Positions 23,587 through 35,380 of a stretch of 64,000 bases of DNA are shown one piece after another. The notes under the pieces were generated by a model that saw nothing but the letters and a program-made list of their open reading frames with translations, was not told the DNA's origin and made no database searches. The stretch's first letter is position 1; the number at the start of each line of letters is the position of its first letter. Source of the stretch: Jackrogersella multiformis (lineage: Eukaryota; Ascomycota; Sordariomycetes; Xylariales; Hypoxylaceae); contig CADCXD010000001.1 in NCBI GenBank assembly GCA_902806575.1, positions 62,001-126,000 of the forward strand, in the 5' to 3' direction. The position numbers and the translations under genes were made by a program.

Positions 23587-26585
23587 TTATATCGAACGCT
23601 TCAGTCCCTCAAGTGCCTGTGCCCCTTCGAGTGCTTCCTGTTGAGCCAATTCCCATCGGAGCTGATCTGATGGGCTAGGGGTCTTATCATAGACAACCGC
23701 ATCTGCTTCGTGAAGGGGCCTTCTATAATTAGTTGTCTCGTATCGTAGTTTAACGAGTGGATCGCTAAAGATCATCGGATGGGTAGTCTGGCGTATGGCG
23801 AAAACTTGCGGTCGCACTATTGGTTGTAGGTCGGCTAGAGGACTGCGCGGCGACACATTTAGACTAGGTTCTAGGGGTTTAATCCTCGCTGGAGGTGAAC
23901 GCTCCCATCCAGGGTGAAAAGGTGCCAAAGTTGGCCCCTTCGGAGGAAGAGTATTGTAAACCGGCGTAGGAGCTAACGCGTTCTTATTATGTTCTGCCTC
24001 CCTTCCGATGCCATTGAGGGGTGCAGGTTTTGGAAATGAAGTCCTTGCAACTCGCGAGACTGTATTGCCAACTGGAATACCTTCGATAAGCTTCCGTTTT
24101 CGTTGACGAGGGTGGATTTTAACAGCAGCGGTGATCGAACTGAGTGGCTTAGATGGAGGTGTTGGTTTCTTCCCATGTAACATCGCCGTTCCGTTCAACT
24201 CGGCTATTCTAATCGGCGTAGGAGAATTGCCAGAGCGCGCCAGCCCTTGCGCAGCTTTTGCATATTGATTCCGGCTGTTACAACTAGTCAGGAATCTAGC
24301 TTTGATGGCAGGTCTGGACTTCATCTCTGGGTCGGTGGAAGTAAGAAGTGCTGCTGGTGCGGATTTTCTCGCTTTCTTTGCCTTACCAGCTGGACGAGGC
24401 TGGGATATTGGAACAGGATTCAAAATAGGAGGCGGTGCGGCCGGAGGAGGTTGTCGAGGAGGTGTATATCCAAGATTATCAAACGGGCGATCACCAATCT
24501 TAGCTAAAGTTTGGAATATCTCCCAGACCACGTATGCGCCGCATTGGTAATCGTTTCGCATGGAAGAAGGATTCTTGGGTGGTGGTCGAGCTCTGTCCAG
24601 TTCGATTGTATGCCGCCTCTTCTCTCCTAGGCCTCCCCGCTTCTTCTCCGTGATACTCTCGCGCTTTCTAGACACATTTCCCCTCTTTTTCTCAGCCAAC
24701 GCCTCACGCCTTTGCTTCGCAGACTCGAGAATCTCATCGGGTGATAGCCAAAGACGAGGCTTCCTATTTTTCAGGTCATCAACCCAGGCGTCACAATCCC
24801 ATTCGATCCAGTAGTCTATGATATCGCCCCAAGCGCTTTCAGATGGCTTTGTCAAGTTGATGAATACAACCTTGCCTCCCTTGTTATGCACAGCTTTGGC
24901 GAATTCTTTTACCATCACCTTGAGTCCATGTACTCTGAGGCTTGTTCCTAGTATTAGGAGGAGATCAGGGCCAGCAGAAAGGTCGTGCTGAACGATGGGG
25001 GATATCAGGTCAGACTGAGGGTGCTCCTCTCCATAGAGGACTATGTCAGGGCGGAGCTTGCCAACACCTAATGCCCGTTTCCCCTTTTCTTGACGCGCAG
25101 CGGTGGCTCCCGCGCAATGGGGACATTCAGGCTGTTCACCCAGCATAGTACAAGACTCTCGACCATCTTCGTCCCAGTCACAGAGCTTCCCGCATACGAA
25201 GCAGCGAAGAGCATGCAGAGAGCCATGTAGAAAGACACATTCCACACCTCTGTCCGGGGCTAAGGCCGATCGGGTAGTGCTTCGCTTAGAAACTTCGGGG
25301 CTTTGCGAGACTTGCGTAATATTTGCACCATTGAGATCATCCTCGGTCTTCGCCGGTTCTGGGTTTTCCTTGGAGTCCCTCTCGGGATCTATTACTTGCT
25401 GCTTGGCAGACTTTCTCCTTCGATTGCCTGCACCGTTTTTCAAGTCCGTCGAAAGACCAATCTTTTTCTCGATTTCATCGATGTTTTGCGTATACACTCT
25501 TGCAAGCTTTCCAAGGTCGCGTAGCTGGGCGATAAAGCGATGAGTTGCGGTCGGTTCAACCTCTTTTACCTTCTGCCTCAACGTCGTAGCAAAGCGGTAG
25601 AATACAGATGTTCTCAGTGGATCAGCCCATATATTACAATCAAAAAGATCACGACCTTTCATATTGCGTAGGCTTGAGTTAGATGTCTGAGAAGAGAGTA
25701 GATCTAAGGAGGTTTGTGTGTCCTCGGAGTCGGAAGTATCGGAGCTCTCAGTACTCCCTTGCGAACTATTATCTGTAGACGAGTTTGTATTTTCGTAAGG
25801 GTCGAATAGGATAGGCGGCGGTGAAGAGAGAGGAGATGAGCTGAAAGTTCCGCCTAGAAGAGCCCTCGGGGTAGTGGCTCTGGTCTGGACAGCATGGATA
25901 TCCTTTGCTCCACAGACAGACGAGTCTTCGGTTTGGGATGATGCGCTCGAAAGCTGCGGGGTCGAGAATAATGATTCTTGGCTTGTTGAAGATTGCATAG
26001 AGGATTGCGTGATATGCCGAGGTAAGGGTGGCCGCAGTCCTGGCCGGGACCGGGTGAGACGTTGCAGCAAGAGTTTGGAAGTAGACATCGCCTCTATCTC
26101 TGGCTTTACCAGGACATCGTCCCCATCATACGAAACCAAGTTCTCTGCATTGGAACTAACGTTGTCGTCTAACGCATTCGTCTCATCTCGACTCTTGCAG
26201 CCATTGGGGTTTCGTGCCACTCCCTTCGGTTCTTCCTGTGCCGCCGAAATTTCGGCAGCGTGTGATATTCTTCTTCTTTTCGTAGGGCGTCCGCTTGGAG
26301 CGAAGTCAGCAGCCTGTCCGTCGGTATCTTTGCGACTGCCGGCCTCTGCTCGTTCAAACTGCGCCTGGATAAGTGAGTAAAGCCCATTCTCCGAGCGAAA
26401 GTCCTGTCCGACTAGTTAATGCTTGAAGATCTATCTGAGTGCGACGGGGAGGAGCGTACAGGTATGCCAGAGTTAGTGCTTATCCCAGCACCAGTAATGA
26501 TGACGACTTTTCTTGCTTTCCCGAGCGAGTCGGCGATGTGCTGAAGGAGCTCCGAAGACGTGGGCTTGACGTCAAGTATAGGCAT
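23587..26585 (-). CDS. Hst3/Hst4-type sirtuin (NAD-dependent deacetylase)
   Basis: Two exons on the minus strand, 26585-26460 and 26403-23587, separated by a 56-bp intron, give 980 residues. The first exon encodes the NAD-binding start VVIITGAGISTNSGIP; the second opens with DFRSENGLYSLIQAQ, the typical continuation in Hst3/Hst4 proteins. Later come RDLFDCNIWADP (about 290), VYTQNIDEIE (about 340), catalytic His435 in VFLHGSLHALRC, four zinc cysteines (CFVC and CPHC), RPDIVLYGEEHP and LLLILGTSLRVHG. A Ser-rich segment of about 240 residues sits between DFRS and the rest of the core, and a Pro/Arg-rich tail of about 350 residues follows it. By family it should deacetylate histone H3 Lys56 in the nucleus. 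The long plus-strand frames inside it are shadows. Confidence 0.93.
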
Positions 26586-29500
26586 CTTGAACGGTGAGAA
26601 TTGGTCGTGAACTAGGAGGGATTGTTCAAGGAGCGCGTGTAGGCGTCATCGCGTAACAATAGCGGGCAATTTCACACGCAGCCAAGACGAAACCCGGTGG
26701 TTTGACTGTATATACTTGCTGAATCCTCCTCTTCCGCTACTCTCCTCAAATTCCGACACTCGCAATCCAAGCTCGACCAGCTTCTTCAAAGCGGGCGCAT
26801 GAGGGGGGAGGGGGGGAGAGGAAGATTGAGAACAAAGACGCGTCGGTACGCGTCTATTCCGAATTTGGTGACACTCGCTATTGTTCTCTCGAAGGTCTAC
26901 GAGGGTCAATGGAGTATCGGTGGTTGGATTATGGCGCGCGATTGGGGAACTATGATACGTGGGCGGTCGGGAGAATAATGAATCGCGTAAAAGTCGGGAA
27001 CCCCAAGGTAAGTAATCATTGGTGGTATTTGATATATTAGGAGGTATGTATATCTCCAAGTCCCAGTACCTAGGTACGTAATACGCCAAGTAAGAAAATC
27101 GGCTGCTACTTTAAAAGGTAAACGATGGAAGCAATGGTAGGTAATAGGTATGTATGATGAAAAGTGAAAGGTGAAATAGCATTCATGTATTTTAGGTACT
27201 AAGATAGTACCTACCTACATATGTAGGTAGGGGTAGTTAATGTAAGGAAGTACCTACCTAGGTAGGTTAGGTCAATGTGCGAAGTTAGTTCACTACCTAG
27301 GTAGGTACTAATTACCTTCGACTTAAGGTGACAAGGCGCGAATCAACCATTAGCTACCTACCTCCTACTGGAGGTAGTGTGGAGTCGGTAAACACTGACG
27401 AAGCTGGCCATCGTCCGTCGGCAGCTACGCGTGCTAAATTCGGATGCCCCATCGGTTCCACTAATTTAGTTTTAATAGTACCTACCTAGATGTACCTTCC
27501 AGATGGATATTCTCCTTTTTGTTTGAGTGCATATCTGGCCATTTTGATACACTGGTTAATATCATATTGCACAACTCGTTATCCTCATTTTCCTTTCTTC
27601 ATTTTTATCAGGATGCTAATATTATTATATTACTATTATAAAATCCAACACTGGTGACTCTACGTGTCAGCCCACAGGCCAAACGAAGAAGATTTTGAAA
27701 CTGTATGCGCACTCAACAGATTGCCGGCCAGCTCTAATTAGCGTAATAGAAGGGGATATTCAGATATCATCATCTTATCAATCGTCCTTCTTCCCTATAA
27801 TACAGTATAATTATTAGAAGTTCCCTTAATCACCTTCTAAAGCTGCATCAGGGTTTATTATCATGAGAAACTAAGCCCGCCGTTTATCGAATGCGATTAA
27901 CACTACCAGGAAGAATCATATCTAGCGAAGACTTCACGACGTGTAATTAACCCCTATTAATACAGTCAAAGAATGAGATATTAGACCCTTATACAATAAT
28001 CGTGCTGTGCTGATTAATTATGACTTGGAAGAGCCTTTTCAAAGTCAATTGTGAAAGAGGTCTCAAATATCGAGATAATACCTCTATTATGTGTTATAAC
28101 AGATAGAATGTCACCTCGGATGCCTAAAATGGAAAAAAATCAAGGCAATCCCCCTGAGAATTAAGCTTATATGGCCATGTCACATAAGAACGTAGCCTGT
28201 GCCGTCGCTTTGCATTAGTTGTCATCCGGCTCGGTTGTTAACCTCATTGATTGATAGACTACATGCTGGATTTATATGCCGGATTCGTTTACGCAGCTCG
28301 TCGGTACTTAAACCACTCACAGATCTCCAAAGATTCCTCCTCGAGATTTTCCCATACCCCTTGCTCGCTTACTACATTATACTAGAAACGATGAAATCCT
28401 TCTTGATAGCATGAAGGGCGGCGGACGTATATTAAATATCTGGTTGATGGAAAGCTGACATGAAGGCACCGGGCATTTCACTCCACCGGAAATAGACCAC
28501 TCTATTGGTACATAATTTTCGAACTCCCAACTACTACAGTCACATCTAATCACCTGGTATACATATTACGAGCCGAACCTTTCATCGTAGGAAAAGCCCT
28601 AGTGACCATGGATATTTACTTGATGTGCAGGGAGATTGTGCTAGATTAGGTTGCTGCCCCGATTCCTTCTGCGAGTCGATAGTTTACTATAAGCCACAAA
28701 ATACCGGGAAGCTCTACTAAGCCTAATTAAAGCGAGGCAGTATCTTTAAAACAACGAGATCCGTATAGTAGCCTAATAACATTAAGATCTTTTGCCTTTA
28801 ATTACCATATCTTCAAAGGAGAGCATACCTAGGTATTCTCGAATGAAAAGAGGAGCATCAACCTATGTTTCATCCGGGCTATTACACGATATATCTACAG
28901 GAGTAACATTTAGAGACAAAAGGCAATTCTTCGTATATACGGTCGTCAAAGCCCGGCCTCGGTAGCTTCCGATCAATCCTGGGGGATCCTAACAATGTAG
29001 CTTGCAGATCCGTGATATAACCTGGCAGGTCACGGAACCGTGTTCTGCATTTTTTAATCCCTGGATATCTCGCCCACTGGATTTATTCCAACTTCGGGTT
29101 ACAAACTATTGGATACCTTTTGTTCTTATGGAATACTATTGGTCAAATACTAGCCTTTGTGGTTTTCTGTGGCTTATTCTGTACTGTCTTCTAGAACTAT
29201 GTGAGGCACAAGTATAAACTTCCCAAGCCGGGGTTCATCTTAATAGGACAAAGAACGACATAAGAACTCAGGGTGACTTGAGTATCCGGGATCCCGACTA
29301 TATAGAATCGTTTACTGGATCGCCAGGAGGGCATACCAAAATCCTTGTTTCACTCCTTTATTGCATCATTCTCGAAAACCTCGCCCTGAAAGCTACAAAC
29401 GCCACACACGACATGAAAGCCATCTTTATTCGAACTTTCAGGTATCGTTATGAAGTCTCTGATAGGTGAAGAATAGTTCTTTGACATTACTATCACATGT

Positions 29501-30340
29501 CTCCTTTCTTCTAACCGGAGCTGCTGCTTTGTTGGGAGAGAGCGTGCCATACGGCCGGGTCTCCATGGTATTTGATAGTAGACGCATTAGATACCTAGAT
29601 CTATATGTTTCCATGGACTACGGCGCCACCAATGCCCATGCCGCTGAGTGACAGTAAGCATATAGGGGTGATCCGGAGTGACTAGTCATTTATGGCGGTA
29701 TGAGCCTCATATTGATAGTTACCTAGGTATATCACTAGTTATACGGAGGCATTGGAGTTTTACCGATTACAACCTACATGGAATATAGCTTACCACCTTC
29801 CCTAATGATAACCCAGATTCTCTAATATTATCTTCACGCCATCTGAGAACCACTGTGTAACCTTGAGGTCTCGAATTAAGTCCTTGAGGTGACATAGTAA
29901 ATGCAACCTCCAAGATAACTATGTAGTGACCGGAGGTACACTAGTTTGGAAACAGTTCAGAATCATGATCAAGATCGAATAATCTGTGACCATTGCTCAT
30001 ATGTATGCACTAGTAGCTTGAGTGACTCGGTGCTACTCGGATTTGAGTGGCATTGTGTCCCTGGGCCTCAGATTATTGACAGGGGGCCCTACTCTTATCT
30101 TGCAGAAACATGGAGTCAAGTAGAGTTCGTTGGATCTCGCTTTCTCCGTAGGTATAATACAGCAAGCACATGCAGTAAACGGCATGCGCCTACCCGTCAA
30201 GTCAAGGATCAATGACTCCTTTCAAGGCAACTTGTTGACTAAAGATACGAGGCAAGTCCATTACCTCAAAGACTACACATATGCCTAAGCAAGATAGTGT
30301 GATTAACCCTTTGTCCCCGTTGCATTCTTTTTGTCGAGGA
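26586..30340. other. long gene-poor spacer
   Basis: Upstream of the sirtuin (first 500 bp, presumably its promoter) and of the ammonia-lyase. At 27060-27500 there is a cluster of TACCTACCTAGGTAGG words. From 27500 to 30300 I find only short frames; a segment at about 29090-29260 reads like decayed membrane-protein coding sequence (see findings). No intact gene seen. Confidence 0.45.
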
Positions 30341-30352
30341 TCTATATATATC
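30341..30352 (+). promoter_or_regulatory. TATA-box-like element
   Basis: TCTATATATATC lies about 95 bp before the ammonia-lyase start codon, followed by a pyrimidine- and CAGCA-rich leader. Called only from sequence and spacing. Confidence 0.4.
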
Positions 30353-30444
30353 CTTCAAGTTCATCTATGCTCAGCAGTAACTTTAGCATCTCAGCATTAG
30401 CAACCTAGACAGCTTTTTACTCGGAATTTTTCACTGTATTCGCA

Positions 30445-32749
30445 ATGGGTAACCAGAGCCACCATCTTGCTAAGGTTTGCGAGGCATGGGACATCCTGCA
30501 GAAACGCATCAAAGCGGGAAGTTATGTCTTGGATGGCCAAAACCTCCACATCTCAGATGTCGTGGCCACCGCCCTGTATGCTGCAAGATTACCCTAGGTA
30601 GAAGCGTTTCTATACTAACAAAGATATTAGCCATGGGTGCATTCCGCAGATTACCGACGACCCGAAAGTCATCAAGGATATCCAGGATAGCGTGGATGTT
30701 CTAACGTACTATCTTTCAAAGGGGTGGTATGTTTACGGTATGTGAGCTCGAACGTAGTCGTCGATAGCAACTACTAACCAGCCATCAGGTGTCAATACGG
30801 GCTTTGGAGGGAGCGCAGACTCGCGGACTGACCAAGTTGTAGCCTTGCAATCATCTTTGATGCAGCTTACTCAATCTGGTGTCCTCTCGCGCTCCTCAGA
30901 TGGCTCTGTGCCAGACAATGCCATGCCCTCAGAATGGGTCCGGGCAGCCATAGTAGTCAGGTGCAACAGTACCCTACGCGGACACTCAGCGGTCTCAGTC
31001 CCAATTCTCAAGGCCGTAACAGCTCTGCTTGAAAACAATCTGACCCCCGTCGTGCCATTACGCGGTTCCGTTTCAAGCTCCGGCGACCTTATGCCCCTCT
31101 CATATGTCGCAGGCAGTATAGAAGGAAACCCGGACGTTCTAATCGAAAGAAATGGCAAAGCCCTTCCGGCACCGCAGGCATTGAAGGAGGCGGGACTGCA
31201 GCCAGTGAAGCTTGGCCCGAAGGAGGGCCTTGGTTTGATTAACGGGACGTCCTCTTCAGCAGCACTTGCTGCCATCGTTATGACTGACGCGCATCGCCTT
31301 GCACTGCTTACGCAGGCGCTCACCGGCTTGGCTGTGGAGGTAAGTTGGAATCATGATCATATACTTGCTTATACTATAATGGTTTCCGGGGCTGATTGAT
31401 GCTACGTATAGGCACTTCACGGGAGCAGGGAGAGCTTTAATCCATTTATTGCCAAGATACGGCCGCACCCAGGCCAGATCGAAGTCGCCCGTAACATTTA
31501 CTACTTCATGCGCGAGTCGGGTCTCGCAAGGGACGTACTCGAAGCGAAGAACCGTCGCTCCGAAGACTTGGTTCAAGATCGTTATTCAGTACGAAGCGCT
31601 CCGCAATGGATCGGCCCGCAGATAGAGGACCTGCTCCTCGCAGACCAGCAGATTAGCATTGAACTTAACTCTTCATGCGACAACCCACTCGTCGACGTAC
31701 AGACGAAAGACATCCACTACGGCGCTAACTTCCAGGCGGCGTGCATAACGTCAGCGATGGAAAAAGTGAGGCTGTCACTGCAGATGTTCGGCAGGATGCT
31801 GTTCTCTCAGTTAACCGAGATGGTCGACCCAACTCTCAGCGGAGGCTTGCCAGCCAACCTTGCCGCAGATGACCCTAGTCTTTCGTTCACCTTCAAGGGT
31901 GTCGAAATCAATATGGCTTCCTACATGGCCGAACTTTCTTACTACGCCGGCCCCATGAGCCCATTCATCCAAGCCGCCGAGATGCATAATCAATCTGTCA
32001 ATTCGATGGCATTGGCGTCGGCGCGTATGAGTGCGCACGCGACAGAAATTCTTACCCTAATGGCCGCAGCCCACCTATATGCCGGTTGCCAGGCCGTGGA
32101 TCTTAGAGCGCTGCATATGAAATTCGTGGAGAAAGCCAAGGAGACAATCGCATCTGTGACCTCACAGTCTTTCTCCGGCACTCTAGCCGCCGATGAACTG
32201 GAGGCTTTCCAGAAAGCTCTCGCGGCTCACGTGTTCCCTTCGTGGTCGTCTTCGAGTAAGAAGGACCTTGCGGATCGATGCGAATCTCTCATAAGCACGG
32301 CTGTTCCCATCGCTGTCAACCACACCAAGGGTACTATCGAAGACGTGCTCCGATGGAAAGAACAGAGTACCAAGGCCGTCCACGCCGAGTGGAAAAAGAC
32401 CTTTGATACCTTCTGTGCCGAGCCCCACACTCCCAAGGTCCTGGGCAAGGGCTCGAGGGTTTTGTATCAATATGTCCGCCAGGAACTCGATGTTCCATTC
32501 CACCAAGGCTTTGTGGAGCATCCCACTATTAAGACTGACAGCTTTAATGGTCGACCCAAAAAGTCTATTGGCGGTTGGATCTCCATCGTCCACGATGCGA
32601 TCAAGGGCGGCTCTCTGTACGGCCCACTGATAGCATTGGCTGCAGAGGGCTTGGTGGACGAGACGAATGGCGGCACCAACGGTCACTCAAATGGCCATGC
32701 AAACGGATATGCAAACGGATACACGAACGGCGCGAACGGGAAGTTCTAG
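30445..32749 (+). CDS. phenylalanine/aromatic amino acid ammonia-lyase
   Basis: Member of the MIO-cofactor ammonia-lyase family; expected to deaminate phenylalanine to cinnamate in the cytosol. Exons 30445-30575, 30631-30737, 30789-31339 and 31412-32749 encode 708 residues, a normal length. Landmarks: YGVNTGFGGSADSRT with the catalytic Tyr (split by intron 2), the MIO region RGSVSSSGDLMPLSY (triad at 176-178), NGTSSSAALAA, RSAPQWIGPQ, NSSCDNPLVD and GANFQAACITSAMEK. The triad is Ser-Ser-Gly where the family has Ala-Ser-Gly. The substrate-selectivity spot aligning with the Rhodotorula His-Gln pair reads Leu-Thr, which argues against tyrosine preference. The last 28 residues are an Asn/Gly-rich tail. 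Intron 1 has a clear TACTAAC branch site. Activity is probable but not certain given the triad change. Confidence 0.88.
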
Positions 32750-33287
32750 GTCCCGCGAAGCTGTTCTACCGCCTATAAAGTATTATATCTTATGTTCTAG
32801 GAGTTGGTATATTAACAATATCAATGCGGCGTCGGAACTCTGTTGGAGTCAGCAACAACAACAACAAAAACAATAGAGGGAAGAAGCGAAAAGCGACTAC
32901 TTGACCTGAATAAAAAGGATTGTTTAACAAAATGTATTATAGTCTACATGGCTTATTTCCTTGCTAGTAGGTACCCTAGGTACCTTGGCTATCTTGTCAT
33001 CCATGCCAAGTACCTACGAAGGTATCATTATAGGTTAGCGTTTAGACAATCATTATACTGTCAAAATCCATCGTACACTCGGTTCTCGCAGTCAGGCAAG
33101 TCTGTCGTATGGATGGGTATTATTGAATTCTAGACAAGACCTGGGACTATTCCAAGAAACTTATGATTTGCTGTTAGGGCTAAGTACCTAGGTAAGAAGT
33201 TGGAAGGGTTGAATTATGTAGGTAGTGGAAGAACTGATCAAGAGTCTTTTTAACGAAGTCATGAGGGTTCCAAGGTTGTACATACCT

Positions 33288-33321
33288 ACCTACACTAGGT
33301 AGGTACCTAGGTAGTGTAGGT
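33288..33321. repeat. 34-bp palindrome of the ACACTA/CCTAGG family
   Basis: Arms ACCTACACTA and TAGTGTAGGT are exact reverse complements and flank the near-self-complementary core GGTAGGTACCTAGG. A shorter copy with arms TACACTA/TAGTGTA and core CCTAGGTACC lies at 33620-33643. Confidence 0.85.
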
Positions 33322-35355
33322 TCACTAGTACAAATGTAGGTACTCATTAAGTAGGAAACCGCGGCTAAGTGTGTTCCTGAGTCCTCTTGGTCCCTGCACG
33401 GGGACCCTTGGTTTTTAATTATTAGTTCTTGAGTCTTACTATTAAGGTTAATCCTGACCCTTGATCAAAGCACGGACCAACACAACCATTTTTAACCTTC
33501 GTGGCTCGTCTTCGATCTGTCCCGATGAAACCAATGCGAAACCATGGGGATTCTGCTAAAATGGACTACAGGGCCCTGAATTCCTGCTGTGCATTCTTGG
33601 GGTTCTATGTATTCGTACCTACACTACCTAGGTACCTAGTGTACACCGGTTTCTATTTATGAACTACGGAATGGTCGGAGGCGTTGCGAAGAGTGTTCCG
33701 TGGAGCGAGAAGCGTCATAATCGAACGATTCGGCTTACAGAGTAGTAGTGTAGTACCTAGTGTTACGATTGGAAGTCCCGACGACATCGGGATTGGGATT
33801 TGGTGTCTCGCGATTTTCTCCTCTGGTGTACAGTGTCAGAGTGTACGCTACATACCTAGGTGCTAGTATGTGACTTGCAACTTGAAAGTTGCAAGATCTA
33901 CTACGACGTCTGCCTATCAGCTCTGAACTATTCCAAGAGAGCACTGTCTGCGAAGGGTCTACACTAGAAATATGGTAATCCCCAAGTTCGATTCCGGTTG
34001 CTAGCGCTATTGGTATCTCGATGACACTTACGTACATTTTACGATTAGCTTATATTAACGGGCAGCTACCACCTACATAAGCGGGGGATCTGCCTTCGAC
34101 ACTTGGCATCTGTTCGTTTAATCGAGAGCACGAGGCTATCGAAGCAGGATGTAAACGACGAAGATACAGATTCCCTTCCCCCCCTCGCATGGACTCACAG
34201 AATAAGCTTCGATTTCCGGGGTATGACATGTCTCAAGGATAGCCAATCGTATCTTTTCAGTGCTTTAGGTTATGTGTAATCTCGCTTTGGCACCTACGCA
34301 CGATCGTTCCCAGTTGTCTGGATCTGCACCACCACGACTTCTTACGAGAGGAAGCAGATCTCCCGAGCTTATTAAGAACAAGTAACCGTGAGGCTGTGGC
34401 TTTCTCTGTGCGCTGGAGAAGATAAATGTCTCGCACATCAAACCGCTTGTTGACGTGGCATTTACATAGTAGGACCTACTGTACCTACATAATGTATCTA
34501 CATACCTACCTAGGACCTAGGATCTAGGTAGGTAGGCAGATAGGTACATAAGCAAGTACCCAATCAGAGGTTGATGTTATGGATGTTTCGCATTCCACGT
34601 CGTGGCATCAGCGAGGCTTGCAGCGGTAGAAGATTGACAAGCAGCCACCCGGAGTTCTAAGATTTCAGGGCAGGCTGCAAGAGCCGAAAAGAGGAAAAGT
34701 GGCTGTGTGGCTGCTAACATACTGGGCCGATAGGTTACCAAACTTGTTTCTGACTGCTGCACTGCACATAAGGAGCACGTACGGTACGCCTAATCGAGAT
34801 TCGATTTCGCGAATGGGAATGGGGAATGGGGGGAGTACCTAGGAGGTAGGTAATCATTAGCTACCTCTGTATGTGCGTCAGGTGCCCGATGAAAGAGACC
34901 CAATTCTAGATCGCCACATCATTCTATCATGTATACTAAAAATGCATTAAGACTGTATTTCTGTATTTATATCTCTGTATGGCTACTTTGATGCTTGTCA
35001 TATCACACCGCCAACTCATGTTCGAAGATGGCCTTTTAGCGATTGTTGGGTGTGATTGGCTGGCTTGTGTCCGAGATGGTGCTGAGGCAAAATCTAGGAT
35101 ATACCTACTCCTATCATTTTATTACATACCTATAGGTAGGTACCTAGGTAGGTATCGTCCTTCCTATCCTATTCGAGCACGGCTGGTAACATTTTCATCC
35201 TTAATACTAAGGCACGATAAACGTCTGTGGAGCCTTAATAGGGGGGACTCAAGCTAACTTAGCGACTAAGACTGTTCCTGCAGAAATCTTCCGTCTTTTC
35301 CAACCTCCTGCATGATACATTATCAACATCCATCGTGAGTGTTACGGTACGGTAT

Positions 35356-35380
35356 GGCATGGCATGGCATGGCATGGCAT
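35356..35380. repeat. GGCAT tandem repeat, five copies
   Basis: Five exact copies of GGCAT, preceded by one GGTAT variant. Ordinary microsatellite in intergenic DNA. Confidence 0.9.

Noticed and set aside
25103..25543. Plus-strand frame inside the sirtuin
   Set aside because: Overlaps the conserved NAD and zinc-binding region of the sirtuin and has no recognisable content.
33975..34010. AGTTCGATTCC resembling a tRNA B box
   Set aside because: No A box at the right distance and no cloverleaf could be drawn.
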